Shown one piece after another: positions 1 through 8,433 of a stretch of 64,000 bases of DNA. The notes under the pieces are model-generated. The model was given only the letters and a program-made list of their open reading frames with translations. It ran no database searches and was not told where the DNA came from. Within the stretch, counting starts at the first letter, position 1. Each line of letters opens with the position of its first letter. Position numbers and translations under genes: made by a program. The stretch is from Rhodococcus sp040643435 (GTDB taxonomy: Bacteria > Actinomycetota > Actinomycetes > Mycobacteriales > Mycobacteriaceae): the NCBI RefSeq assembly GCF_040643435.1, contig NZ_JBEYUH010000016.1:51276-115275 (forward strand), written 5' to 3'.

Positions 1-285
1 AGCAGCGGATCGGCTAGCTCCAGATAGCGGTCAGGATGATGCGGGTACGAGAGCACACTCAGCGCTCCTACCAGGATTTTCCGCAGCGTTCCCGGAAGTG
101 GTGTCGATGCCGGACGGTCACGCACGATCATCTTCTGTCCGCCTTTCGGTAGACCTCGATGTTCCAGTGAACGGATGTGCACTGAAATCAGTGTGCCAGG
201 CCCACTCACCCGACTGTCAAGGAAGATGTGACCTGAGTTACAGGGGCATCTTCGGCGGCGTCGGTGCCACGCCTAGACTCGGGGC
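1..285. other. Intergenic/left-edge region with inverted repeats
   Basis: No convincing gene is visible here; reading frames crossing it are shadows. It is the 5' region of the TetR gene at 286. It contains a perfect inverted repeat CACTGAAATCAGTG (180-193), a candidate TetR operator, and seven-base arms GAAGATG/CATCTTC (222-228 and 247-253) that enclose a CRP-like site. A -10-like TAGACT at 274-279 lies six bases before the GTG at 286. The function of the repeats is inferred. Confidence 0.5.
227..242. promoter_or_regulatory. CRP/GlxR-like cAMP receptor site (weak)
   Basis: TGTGA-N6-TTACA matches the CRP/GlxR consensus TGTGA-N6-TCACA at nine of ten positions. It lies about 45 bases upstream of the start of the TetR gene at 286, where it could activate or repress. 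Roughly two such matches are expected by chance in 64 kb, so the placement in an intergenic region is the main support. Confidence 0.3.
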
Positions 286-942
286 GTGTCCACAGCTTCC
301 GTCCCGCCCCCGACAACGCGCGCAGAACGCAAGGAGCGCACTCGGCAGGCACTTCTCGAGGCAGCGCTCGAACTGTCGTCGGATCGAGGCCTCGGAGCCG
401 TGAGCCTGCGGGAGGTGGCTCGCCAGGCGGGCATCGTTCCCACCGCGTTCTACCGGCACTTCTCGTCGATGGACGAACTCGGAGTCACCCTGGCCGCCGA
501 CACGATGCGGGTGCTGCGCCACCTTCTGAGAGAAGCGCGGCGCACGCCCGGGCCGGCGGGCGCGCGTCAGTCCATCGACGTCCTGGTGCAACAGGTGCGG
601 GCGCACAAGGCGGCCTTCCGGTTCCTGGCACGCGAACGTCACGGCGGGCTTCCCGAGGTCGCCGCGGCCATCTCTGTCGAGTTGCGCCTGCTGACCAGTG
701 AGCTGGCAGCCGATCTGGGCCGGGCCCCCGGGCTCGAGGACTGGGAGTTCGACGATCTCGAGATGGCCGCGGACCTCCTCGTGACCGCGATGCTCGATTT
801 CGTCCTCGACCTGCTCGCGGTCGAGCGCCCGGGAAGCGAGCAGGAAGCAGAAGTCGTCGCCCGCGGACAGAAACAGATGCGCCTGATCCTGCTGGGAGCG
901 GCGGCATGGAGAACGAGACGGACACCCCACGACCAGCGGTGA
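286..942 (+). CDS. TetR/AcrR family regulator, FabR-like
   Basis: 218 aa DNA-binding repressor. The N-terminal helix-turn-helix (about residues 15-65) has the order REVARQAG then PTAFYRHFSSMDELG. This is very close to the arrangement in E. coli FabR and other regulators of unsaturated fatty acid synthesis, and the ligand domain keeps the FRFLARER pattern seen in FabR. The GTG start is supported by TAGACT six bases upstream, suggesting a leaderless transcript. An epoxide-hydrolase-like gene starts 45 bases downstream on the same strand and is probably co-transcribed. The lipid ligand and targets cannot be read from sequence. Its own operator may be CACTGAAATCAGTG at 180-193. Confidence 0.85.
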   Translation: MSTASVPPPTTRAERKERTRQALLEAALELSSDRGLGAVSLREVARQAGIVPTAFYRHFSSMDELGVTLAADTMRVLRHLLREARRTPGPAGARQSIDVLVQQVRAHKAAFRFLARERHGGLPEVAAAISVELRLLTSELAADLGRAPGLEDWEFDDLEMAADLLVTAMLDFVLDLLAVERPGSEQEAEVVARGQKQMRLILLGAAAWRTRRTPHDQR

Positions 943-987
943 TGCCCTGGTCCGGAAGCTGTCTGTGGTCGAGGTGCTCGGGAAATC

Positions 988-1857
988 GTGTCGAAGGAAC
1001 CCGCCTTCCGTAACGTGGATCTCATGGCAGACATCGGGCCGGCCGCATACGACGAGTTGACCTTCGACGTTCGTGTGGCAGGGCCGCGGAACGGCACACC
1101 GGTCGTACTCCTGCACGGATTTCCCCAGACTTCGAGGAGCTGGACCCCGGTGGCGCGGCTGCTGGTAGACCGCGGCTTCCGTGTGATCGCTCCCGACCAG
1201 CGTGGATACTCCCCCGGCGCCCGGCCCGCAGGGCCTGAGCACTACACGATGCCCTCGCTCACCGGAGATGTGCTCGGCCTGCTCGACGAGTTCGAGCTCG
1301 ACCGGGCCCACCTTGTCGGACACGACTGGGGAGCTGCCGTGGCCTGGCATCTTGCCGCCCATCATCCCGACCGCATATCGACGCTCACGGCGCTTTCGCT
1401 GCCTCACCTCGCGGCCTACGGCTGGGCATTGCGCGAAGACGCCGAACAACGCGAACGCGCGTCGTACATCCGCGTCTACCGCGAGGAAGGCAAGGCGGAG
1501 GACCTGCTCCTGGCCGACGGCGCGCGACGCCTCCGCGAAATGTTCGCGCCCAGCGTGGGCAGCGACGCCGTGGATCACTACGTCGCGACGCTGTCCGCAC
1601 CGGGTGCGATGACCGCCGCCCTGAACTGGTACCGCGCGATGACACGCGACCTCGATTCGACGCCCTCCATCCGGGTTCCCACGACCTATATCTGGAGCAC
1701 CGGCGACATGGCGATCGCCCGGGCCGGAGCCGAACGCTGCGGCGAGTTCGTGGATGCGGACTACGAGTTCGTGGTCCTCCCCGGCGTCTCACACTGGATT
1801 CCGGAGGAAGCGCCGGTCGACGTGGTGCACGCGGTCGAGCGCCGCCGGGCCGACTGA
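988..1857 (+). CDS. Alpha/beta hydrolase, epoxide-hydrolase-like
   Basis: 289 aa cytosolic alpha/beta hydrolase. The oxyanion-hole motif HGFP is at 43-46, DQRGYS follows near 70, and the nucleophile elbow GHDWGA puts Asp113 where lipases have Ser. Asp at this position and the RGYS motif are typical of epoxide hydrolases and haloalkane dehalogenases; the base His is near residue 269 in GVSHW. Together these favour epoxide hydrolysis via an aspartyl-ester intermediate, though substrate is unknown. A GTG start at 988 is used; ATG at 1024 (277 aa) is a plausible alternative. It follows the FabR-like TetR gene by 45 bases, so that regulator may control it. Confidence 0.8.
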   Translation: MSKEPAFRNVDLMADIGPAAYDELTFDVRVAGPRNGTPVVLLHGFPQTSRSWTPVARLLVDRGFRVIAPDQRGYSPGARPAGPEHYTMPSLTGDVLGLLDEFELDRAHLVGHDWGAAVAWHLAAHHPDRISTLTALSLPHLAAYGWALREDAEQRERASYIRVYREEGKAEDLLLADGARRLREMFAPSVGSDAVDHYVATLSAPGAMTAALNWYRAMTRDLDSTPSIRVPTTYIWSTGDMAIARAGAERCGEFVDADYEFVVLPGVSHWIPEEAPVDVVHAVERRRAD

Positions 1858-1885
1858 CCCCGGGAGCGCGAGCCGAAGCGCTCGG

Positions 1886-2461
1886 CTACTCGACCACCGA
1901 GCCGAGCAACACCTCGAGTTCGCCGACCACCGCATCGAGCGGTGCCGGGCTGCGCTGCGCCTGGGCCATCACCAATGCTCCCTCGAGGGCGCCGATCACC
2001 AGATTTCCCAGCGACCGCGCGCGCTGTTCGGGCACCCCTTCAGCAGCGAGCGAGCGTGCGATGACCTCGACGAATGCACCGAACGCCGCACCCGCCCGCG
2101 CGCGGGCCCTCGGCTCGGGACCGAGACCGGCAGCCACCACCGGGCATCCCGCGACGAAACCGCCGGCCACGAGGTCGTCGCGCCACTGGTCGACGATTGC
2201 ACGCACCGTACCCACCACTCCGACGCCGTGGATCTGTGCGGTCAACGCGCGTTCGATCCGGGCGGCGGCCGTCTCGGTCGCTTCTTCGACGAGTTGGGCC
2301 TTGCCACCGGGAAAGTGGTGGTAGATCGAACCGCGCGGCGCACCACTGTGCTCGAGGACGTCCCTGAACGAGGTCGCCGCGACGCCTCGCTCCCGCATCA
2401 GCGCGATCGCGCTCGCAGTCATCGCCGCGCGCGGACCTTCCCGGCGTTCTGTTGCGCTCAC
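1886..2461 (-). CDS. TetR family regulator, LmrA/YxaF-like
   Basis: 191 aa regulator with an N-terminal helix-turn-helix in which the recognition helix reads APRGSIYHHFPGGKAQL. The GSIYHHFPGGK form is typical of the LmrA/YxaF branch of TetR proteins. GTG start with a strong GGAGG Shine-Dalgarno about seven bases upstream. It is divergently transcribed from the thioesterase-like gene at 2549, and the 87-base gap contains the palindrome TGTATG-N4-CATACA. The simplest reading is an autoregulated repressor that also controls the thioesterase. The inducing ligand is unknown. It converges with the hydrolase ending at 1857. Confidence 0.85.
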   Translation of the reverse strand: MSATERREGPRAAMTASAIALMRERGVAATSFRDVLEHSGAPRGSIYHHFPGGKAQLVEEATETAAARIERALTAQIHGVGVVGTVRAIVDQWRDDLVAGGFVAGCPVVAAGLGPEPRARARAGAAFGAFVEVIARSLAAEGVPEQRARSLGNLVIGALEGALVMAQAQRSPAPLDAVVGELEVLLGSVVE

Positions 2462-2497
2462 CCGACCTCCGTCAGTGATGGTTGTCCCACCGTTCTA

Positions 2498-2513
2498 TGT
2501 ATGTTGTCATACA
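2498..2513. promoter_or_regulatory. Probable TetR operator
   Basis: TGTATGTTGTCATACA is a perfect six-base inverted repeat around a four-base spacer, centred in the gap between the divergent TetR gene (start 2461) and thioesterase gene (start 2549). Size and position fit a TetR dimer site that would cover promoters on both strands. Binding itself is inferred. Confidence 0.6.
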
Positions 2514-2548
2514 GATCGACACTCGCGAAATCTTCGAGGAGCCCCGTC

Positions 2549-3370
2549 ATGACCGACGTCACGGTGACCACCCATGTCTTCGACGCTGCCGTCGAACTGT
2601 TCCACGTCCGGGACGATCACACCGAAGGTCACACCCACCCGGCCTACGCGAACATGGTGGGTCCGTTCGGCGGCATCACCGCGGCGACTCTGCTCCGCGC
2701 GGTCGAACGGCACCCCGACGTCCTCGGCATCCCGATCTCCCTGACGGTCAACTTCGCCGGCCCGATCGCCGACGGACCGTTCGACATCGCGGTACGTCCG
2801 GTGCGCACCAACCGGTCCACCCAGCACTGGTCGATCGAACTGTCCCAGGGCGGCGAAATCGCCACGACCGCGACTGCCGTCTTCGGCCTCCGACGCCCGA
2901 CCTGGTCGTCGACCGAAGTGCAGGCACCTGCCGTCCCCACACACGACTCGCTCGACCCGACACCACTTCCCGATTTCATCGCATGGGCGCGCAACTACGA
3001 GATGCGCTACGCCGCCGGGGTCGTTCCCGACGAGGGAAGCGCGGAGGAAGCCGACTCGACCTCCACCCTGTGGGTACGTGACGTCCCTTCGCGTCCACTC
3101 GACTTCGCCGCGCTCACGGCCATGTGCGACATCTTCTACCCACGGGCCTTCCTGCGCCTGGGCCGAGTACTGCCGGCCGGCACCGTCTCGATGACGGTCT
3201 ATTTCCACGCGGACTCCGAAACCGTCGCGGCCCAGGCCGATGCGCCCGTCCTCGCCACCGCACGTGCGCATCGCTTCGGTCACGGCTTCTTCGACCAGAG
3301 CGCACAACTGTGGGGACGCGAGGGGACTCTGCTGGCCACCTCCCACCAGCTCGTGTATTTCAAGGCGTGA
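2549..3370 (+). CDS. Thioesterase-like superfamily (TesB/4HBT_3) protein
   Basis: 273 aa protein that resembles double-hotdog acyl-CoA thioesterases of the TesB-like superfamily. The N-terminal half has the NMVGPFGG(I)TAATLLRA segment and the C-terminal half the GTVSMTVYFHAD strand typical of these proteins. It probably hydrolyses an acyl-CoA in the cytosol; chain length is unknown. The ATG at 2549 follows a GGAG Shine-Dalgarno, and upstream in-frame sequence back to 1754 is a non-coding extension lying antisense to the TetR gene. Regulation by the divergent TetR through the operator at 2498-2513 is likely. Confidence 0.75.
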   Translation: MTDVTVTTHVFDAAVELFHVRDDHTEGHTHPAYANMVGPFGGITAATLLRAVERHPDVLGIPISLTVNFAGPIADGPFDIAVRPVRTNRSTQHWSIELSQGGEIATTATAVFGLRRPTWSSTEVQAPAVPTHDSLDPTPLPDFIAWARNYEMRYAAGVVPDEGSAEEADSTSTLWVRDVPSRPLDFAALTAMCDIFYPRAFLRLGRVLPAGTVSMTVYFHADSETVAAQADAPVLATARAHRFGHGFFDQSAQLWGREGTLLATSHQLVYFKA

Positions 3371-3460
3371 GACGCGGACCCTCCCGCCCGGGCAGCGGCC
3401 CTGATCGCACGCACACCTGTAACCTCGAACACATCCGGCCACCAGAATGCGAGGTTCGCC

Positions 3461-4348
3461 GTGCCGTTGCCGACATCCTTCCGGCGGTCGGGGATCATCG
3501 CCTGCGCCGCAGTCCTGTTCTCCACCACGGGGGCGGCCTGCGCCGACACACCCGAGACGACGCCGGCTCCTGCCTACGATTCGTACGTCGCCCTGGGGGA
3601 TTCGTTCACCGCCGGGCCCGGTATCCCTCCGCAGACCGAGGGGGATCCCTGCGGAAGGTCGGGGAGAAACTATCCCACCCTCGTCGCCGCCGACCTCGGC
3701 ATCGAGGACTTCGTCGACGCGTCGTGCAGCGGCGCCGACACTCCCGATCTCTCGCAGCCGCAGATCGCTTTCGGTGGAGCGGCAGTGCCCCCGCAGTACG
3801 ACTCGCTTCGCCCCGAGACCGACCTCGTCTCTGTGGGCATCGGCGGCAACGACATCGGTCTCGTCCAGTTGGCGCTCGGATGCGTCAATTTCTCGCCGCC
3901 ACCGCAGGGCACATCGTGCGCGGTCACCAACACCTCCGGCGGCATCGACCGCGTGGATGCCGCCATCGACGCCTTCGCGCCCACCTACGCAGCGATTGTC
4001 GACGAGATCCGCAGGCGCTCACCGGATGCCCGCATCGTCCTCGTCGGCTACCCCACCGGCGTCCGCGACGGGGGTTGTTTTCCCCAGCAACCGATATGGC
4101 CCGAGGACGCGACCTACCTGCAGTCGAAGATCGACCGGTTGAACACTGTGATGCGCAAGCAAGCCGAGGCCTCGGACGTGGATTACGTCGACCTGCAGGA
4201 CTCGACCCGCCTCCACGACGCCTGCGCCACTTCGGAAACCCGGTGGATGGAAGGTCTGCAGTTGGCCCCCGGATCGATCCCGCTGCATCCCAACGCGGCC
4301 GGGCACCGCAATGCGGCCGACCGGATAGCGGCCGAGCTCGACAGCTGA
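3461..4348 (+). CDS. Secreted SGNH/GDSL esterase or lipase
   Basis: 295 aa secreted hydrolase of the SGNH superfamily. An N-terminal hydrophobic segment (about residues 11-28, ending ACA) is a Sec signal peptide. Block I is ALGDSFTAGPG with catalytic Ser48, the oxyanion Gly and Asn appear as GIGGND near 128, and the catalytic His is near 282 in LHPNAAGH. Several Cys pairs fit disulfides, as in the Streptomyces scabies esterase and phospholipase A2-like enzymes of this group. It likely attacks lipids or esters outside the cell. GTG start; the upstream 90 bases hold its promoter. No operon partner is evident, as the next gene converges. Confidence 0.85.
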   Translation: MPLPTSFRRSGIIACAAVLFSTTGAACADTPETTPAPAYDSYVALGDSFTAGPGIPPQTEGDPCGRSGRNYPTLVAADLGIEDFVDASCSGADTPDLSQPQIAFGGAAVPPQYDSLRPETDLVSVGIGGNDIGLVQLALGCVNFSPPPQGTSCAVTNTSGGIDRVDAAIDAFAPTYAAIVDEIRRRSPDARIVLVGYPTGVRDGGCFPQQPIWPEDATYLQSKIDRLNTVMRKQAEASDVDYVDLQDSTRLHDACATSETRWMEGLQLAPGSIPLHPNAAGHRNAADRIAAELDS

Positions 4349-4358
4349 GTCGAGAGGT

Positions 4359-5690
4359 TCACATCTCCGTCGACGGCTCCGGTGACCGCACGGCCAGCAA
4401 TGCCACCAGGCCTCCGGCGAGCACGATCAGCAACCCGACGATCCCGGCCCGGTCGGTGCCGAACCACCACGCGAAGAATCCGAACAACGTCGGCGCCAGG
4501 AACGAGACTGCACGTCCCGTCGTTGCGTAGAGACCGAACATCTGGCCTTCCCGGCCCGGCGGAGTCAGACGTGCCAGGAAGGTGCGCGCCGACGACTGCG
4601 CAGGTCCGACGAACAGACACAGGACGAGACCGAAGATCCAGAACATCACCGGCCCCGAGACGACGAGAAGCACGATGCCCGCAGCGATCATCGCGACCAG
4701 CGAACCCACGATCACCGCCTTGGGCCCGGCCTTGTCGTCCACCCGCCCGGCCGCGAGTGCGCCCAGCGCGGAGACGACGTTCGCGGCGACACCGAAGACC
4801 AGGACGTCGCCCGCCCCGATCCCGTAAACCGTGACGGCGAGGACCGCACCGAAGGTGAAGACACCGGCGAGGCCGTCCCGGAACAACGCCGACGCGCCGA
4901 GATACCAGATGATGCGACGATCCGTGCGCCACAGCCCGCTCAGGTCACGCCACAACACGCGGTAGGACTCGACGAATCCCGCCCGGCGAGCGAGGTCACC
5001 GCCCGCGACCGGCTTCTCCGGAACCGCGAGAAGCACCGGCACAGCGAAGATCGCGAACCACACCGCAGCGAACAGCGCGACGAGCCGGATGTTGGTGCCG
5101 GCCTCGGCGGATACCCCGAGGAATCCACGGGAGTCGCCGTCACCGGCAATGAACCCCGTGTAACACAACAGCAGCAGGACGATGCCACCGAAATATCCCA
5201 TCGCCCAACCGAATCCCGACACCCGCCCGATGTCGTCCGGTGTCGACACCTGACGCAGCATCGAATTGTACGGAACCTGCGCGAGTTCGGCCGTCACCGA
5301 GGCCACGCCGAGCAGTAGTAGGCCCAGCCACAGATAGTGGTAGTCGTCGCGTACGAAGTACATCGACGCCATCGCGGCGACGGTCACCCCGGTGAGGATG
5401 CCCAGCGACCACTTCCGTCGTCCTGCGGCGTCGTAGCGCTGACCGGAGACCGGAGCGGTCACGGCGATGAAGAACCCGGCGATGCCGAGGGACCATCCGA
5501 GCCAGGTGCTCGCGGAGATGTCGCCCGGCAGGTCGTCGCCGACCGCATCGGTGAGATAGACGGAGAAGACGAACGTCAGGATCACCGCGTGGAACGCCGC
5601 CGAGCCCCAGTCCCACAGACCCCACGAGAAGACCTGCCGGCGCGCCGTCGCCTGCCCGGCTCCACTCGCCGCGTCCGTGTACGCACTCAT
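4359..5690 (-). CDS. MFS transporter, UMF1/Atg22-like
   Basis: 443 aa inner-membrane transporter with about twelve hydrophobic segments. The N-terminus WGLWDWGSAAFHAVILTFVF and the PYNSMLRQV segment near residue 150 match the UMF1 family of the major facilitator superfamily, related to yeast Atg22 vacuolar amino-acid effluxers. Substrate is unknown; efflux is the family expectation. The ATG at 5690 is chosen because the predicted protein begins just before the first membrane segment and a TAGGCT hexamer lies seven bases upstream, suggesting a leaderless message. The longer open frame to 6251 lies antisense to cmrA and is rejected. Divergent from cmrA. Confidence 0.85.
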   Translation of the reverse strand: MSAYTDAASGAGQATARRQVFSWGLWDWGSAAFHAVILTFVFSVYLTDAVGDDLPGDISASTWLGWSLGIAGFFIAVTAPVSGQRYDAAGRRKWSLGILTGVTVAAMASMYFVRDDYHYLWLGLLLLGVASVTAELAQVPYNSMLRQVSTPDDIGRVSGFGWAMGYFGGIVLLLLCYTGFIAGDGDSRGFLGVSAEAGTNIRLVALFAAVWFAIFAVPVLLAVPEKPVAGGDLARRAGFVESYRVLWRDLSGLWRTDRRIIWYLGASALFRDGLAGVFTFGAVLAVTVYGIGAGDVLVFGVAANVVSALGALAAGRVDDKAGPKAVIVGSLVAMIAAGIVLLVVSGPVMFWIFGLVLCLFVGPAQSSARTFLARLTPPGREGQMFGLYATTGRAVSFLAPTLFGFFAWWFGTDRAGIVGLLIVLAGGLVALLAVRSPEPSTEM

Positions 5691-5784
5691 GCCCCGGAGC
5701 CTATGCGGCACGAGCTCTCGCGGCACCGGCACAGCAGGAGACGCCCACACAGCGCCCGACGCTCTGCCGCTACGCTGGCGCACT

Positions 5785-6591
5785 GTGACTCTGCCGAATC
5801 CCCATCCCGATGCCCGTGCCGTCGTCACCGGAGCGTCCTCCGGCATCGGTGAGGCCCTCGCAACCGAACTCGCCGCCCGCGGCCACTCGCTCATTCTCGT
5901 CGCTCGGCGAGGTGAGGTGATGGAGGTCCTCGCCGAGACCCTGCGTGCGAAGCACGGCGTGACCGTCGAGGTCCGCGCGTGCGATCTGTCCGACCGGGAC
6001 GCGCGAGCTCCCCTCGTCGAGGAACTCGGACGCCGACGCATCAGCATCCTGTGCAACAACGCCGGCATCGCCACCTTCGGCGCGGTCGCCGAACTGGATC
6101 CCGAGTACGAGCGGGCGCAGGTCGAACTCAATGCAGTCGCTGTGCACGACCTCACGCTCGCGGTGCTGCCGCAGATGGTGGCACGGAACTCCGGGGCGAT
6201 CCTCATGGTCGGCTCGGCCGCGGGCAACATGCCCATCCCGAACAACGCCACCTACGCGGCGACGAAGGCGTTCGTCAACACATTCTCCGAGTCGCTGCGC
6301 GGCGAACTGAAAGGCACGGGCGTACACGTCACGCTGCTCGCCCCCGGCCCGGTGCGCACCGAGGAACCGGATCCCGCGGAAGCCTCGATCGTCGACAAGC
6401 TGGTACCCGATTTCCTGTGGATCTCGAGCGAGCACACCGCGAAGGTGTCGCTCGACGCACTCGCCGCCAACCGTATGCGCATCGTTCCCGGTGTGATCAG
6501 CAAGGCGATGTCGGTGGCGGGCCAGTTCTCACCGCGTTCGGTTTCCGCACCGATCGCCGGGGCGTTCTACAAGAAGCTCGGCGGTAGCTGA
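5785..6591 (+). CDS. cmrA: Mycolate reductase CmrA (short-chain dehydrogenase)
   Basis: 268 aa short-chain dehydrogenase/reductase. The NADPH-binding TGASSGIG motif is near residue 17, NNAGIA follows in the middle, and the catalytic Tyr-Lys are in YAATKAF. The C-terminal half (TFSESLRGELKG, LVPDFLWIS, FYKKLGGS) is nearly the same as I remember for M. tuberculosis Rv2509 / C. glutamicum CmrA. That enzyme reduces the 3-oxo-mycolate made by Pks13 to mature mycolic acid. Neighbours also match: the Rv2510c-like ATPase and orn follow. The GTG at 5785 fits homolog length, with TACGCT eight bases upstream. Longer in-frame sequence to 5677 is not needed. Confidence 0.92.
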   Translation: MTLPNPHPDARAVVTGASSGIGEALATELAARGHSLILVARRGEVMEVLAETLRAKHGVTVEVRACDLSDRDARAPLVEELGRRRISILCNNAGIATFGAVAELDPEYERAQVELNAVAVHDLTLAVLPQMVARNSGAILMVGSAAGNMPIPNNATYAATKAFVNTFSESLRGELKGTGVHVTLLAPGPVRTEEPDPAEASIVDKLVPDFLWISSEHTAKVSLDALAANRMRIVPGVISKAMSVAGQFSPRSVSAPIAGAFYKKLGGS

Positions 6592-6622
6592 ACACGATCC
6601 CCTGCGGCAGCAGGATTCGACG

Positions 6623-8164
6623 TCACCGCTTTCGGCGGCGTCCGGTGCCGAACAGGCTCCGGCCGATCTCGCGTCCGGCAGCGGACGCCGCCGACCGCAC
6701 GAAACTACGGACCGCCGTACTGCCGAGGACCTGCTCGACGACCGAAGGTTCACCTCCGGTTGTGGTTTCCGGCGGCAACTCGGTGGCGGGTTCGACGTCC
6801 GTCGGTCCTACCACCGAGGCAGTGAGCTTCTCGTACGCCGATTCCCGGTCGATGGTGCGGTCGTACTTCCCGTAGAGGGGGTTCGCTTGGGCCGATGCGC
6901 GCATCGCGCTCTCCCCCACCGTGCCCATGAGCGAGCGTGGTGGACGCAATCGGGTCCAGGCAACCGGGGTGGGCGCACCGCTCTCGGACAGCACCGTCAC
7001 GATCGCTTCGCCGGTCGCGAGGCCGGTCAGCACTTCGCCGAGGTCGTAGGCGTCCGTCTTCGGGAAGGTGCGTACCACCTTCGCGAGCGCGGCCTCGTCC
7101 TCGGGTGTGAATGCCCGCAGCGTGTGCTGCACCCGTGCACCGAGTTGTGACAGCACGCTCCGGGGAATGTCGGTGGGCAGCTGCGTACAGAAGACCACGC
7201 CGACCCCTTTGGAACGGATGAGCTTCACGGTCTGCTCGATCTGCTGAAGGAACGCCTTCGACGCGTCGGCGAAGAGCAGATGTGCCTCGTCGAAGAAGAA
7301 GACGAGCCGGGGCTTGTCGACGTCTCCGACCTCCGGCAGTGCCTGGAACAGGTCGGCGAGCAACCACATCAGGAACGTCGAGAACAGCGCAGGCCGGGTC
7401 GCTTCGTCACCGAGTTCGAGCAGGTTGATCGTTCCGTGGCCGTCGACCACCCGCAGCAGGTCCTCGGCCTCGAGTTCGGGCTCTCCGAAGAAGGTGTCGC
7501 CGCCCGCATTCTCGAGGTTGACGACGGCGCGCAGGATCACGCCGGCGGTCGCGGGTGAGACGGCTCCGATTTCGTCGAGGGCGGCGCGTCCTTCGTCGCT
7601 CGTCAGATGCCGGATCACCTGCCGCAGGTCGGGGAGGTCGAGCAAGGGCAGTCCGTTGCGATCGGCCCAGTGGAAGATCAGCCCGAGGGTCGATTCCTGG
7701 GTAGCGTTGAGACCGAGAACCTTCGAGAGCAGGATCGGGCCGAACGAGGTGACGGTCGCGCGGACCGGGATACCCACCCCGCCGGTGCCGAGCGAGTAGA
7801 AGGTCACGGGATATCCCGTCGGAGTCCAATCCTCGTCCCCGGTATCGGCAGCCCGGGTGAGCACCGCCTCGTCCGGCTCCCCGGCGGCCGACAGACCCGA
7901 CAGATCGGATTTGACGTCCGCCATCACCACCGGAACCCCCGCCGACGACAGTTGTTCCGCCATGACCTGCAGTGTCTTCGTCTTGCCTGTGCCGGTCGCA
8001 CCGGCGACGAGAGCGTGCCGGTTGATCGTGCCGAGTGGTATGCGCACCTGTGCGTCCGGATCCGCGACACCGTTCAGTACCACGGTCCCGAGTTCGAGGG
8101 CCTCGCCGGCCACCTCGTACCCCGACGCGATGGCCGCAGTCGGAGTCTCCGGCTTCTCGGTCAT
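6623..8164 (-). CDS. HerA-like DUF853 ATPase (Rv2510c-like)
   Basis: 513 aa ATPase of the HerA/FtsK-related DUF853 family. Walker A GATGTGKT is at about 55-62 and Walker B is VFFFDEAHLLF near 290; the conserved RSKGVGVVFCTQ and TALRAFTPED-like segments typical of DUF853 follow. The usual description is a DNA-translocating or helicase-like ATPase, but the physiological role in mycolic-acid bacteria is not established to my knowledge. Chosen ATG has GGAGGGGG eight bases upstream; an in-frame start at 8194 lacks this. It sits between cmrA (convergent, 31 bases apart) and a divergent monooxygenase. The C-terminus is rich in Arg/Lys. Confidence 0.88.
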   Translation of the reverse strand: MTEKPETPTAAIASGYEVAGEALELGTVVLNGVADPDAQVRIPLGTINRHALVAGATGTGKTKTLQVMAEQLSSAGVPVVMADVKSDLSGLSAAGEPDEAVLTRAADTGDEDWTPTGYPVTFYSLGTGGVGIPVRATVTSFGPILLSKVLGLNATQESTLGLIFHWADRNGLPLLDLPDLRQVIRHLTSDEGRAALDEIGAVSPATAGVILRAVVNLENAGGDTFFGEPELEAEDLLRVVDGHGTINLLELGDEATRPALFSTFLMWLLADLFQALPEVGDVDKPRLVFFFDEAHLLFADASKAFLQQIEQTVKLIRSKGVGVVFCTQLPTDIPRSVLSQLGARVQHTLRAFTPEDEAALAKVVRTFPKTDAYDLGEVLTGLATGEAIVTVLSESGAPTPVAWTRLRPPRSLMGTVGESAMRASAQANPLYGKYDRTIDRESAYEKLTASVVGPTDVEPATELPPETTTGGEPSVVEQVLGSTAVRSFVRSAASAAGREIGRSLFGTGRRRKR

Positions 8165-8260
8165 GGTCACCCCCTCCGGCGTCGACCTGCCCACCGCGAC
8201 GGTACCCCGCCGAGGTCACGGAAAGACCATTTCTATCGGCTGACCTAATTGTCCTATTAC

Positions 8261-8276
8261 AGTGATTCCCGTCACA
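8261..8276. promoter_or_regulatory. CRP/GlxR-like cAMP receptor site
   Basis: AGTGATTCCCGTCACA matches TGTGA-N6-TCACA at nine of ten positions. It lies in the 269-base divergent gap between the DUF853 ATPase (start 8164) and the Tmm-like monooxygenase (start 8434), about 160 bases before the latter. A very similar site lies upstream of fas (27205-27220). Assignment is by motif only. Confidence 0.4.
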
Positions 8277-8433
8277 GCTAGGGCGGCGTGATCTCGCCCG
8301 GCAGAACCCGCCTCCACCTGCGCATTCCCCTGAAAGAACCCGGGCTGCCGAAGGCGTGCGTGTCATTCGCAAGAACAACGACTTGTGTTAGCAACGAACT
8401 ACGCAAAATTCCCACGAGCACAGGAGCCACGCC

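Noticed and set aside
238..1578. 446-codon frame opposite the TetR and hydrolase genes at 286-1857
   Set aside because: Antisense to two genes with clear motifs; product has no recognisable domain.
1754..2548. N-terminal extension of the thioesterase frame
   Set aside because: Covers the opposite strand of the TetR gene and the operator; Shine-Dalgarno and family start are at 2549.
5691..6251. N-terminal extension of the MFS transporter frame
   Set aside because: Lies antisense to cmrA, is not membrane-like, and the ATG at 5690 has a leaderless promoter signature.
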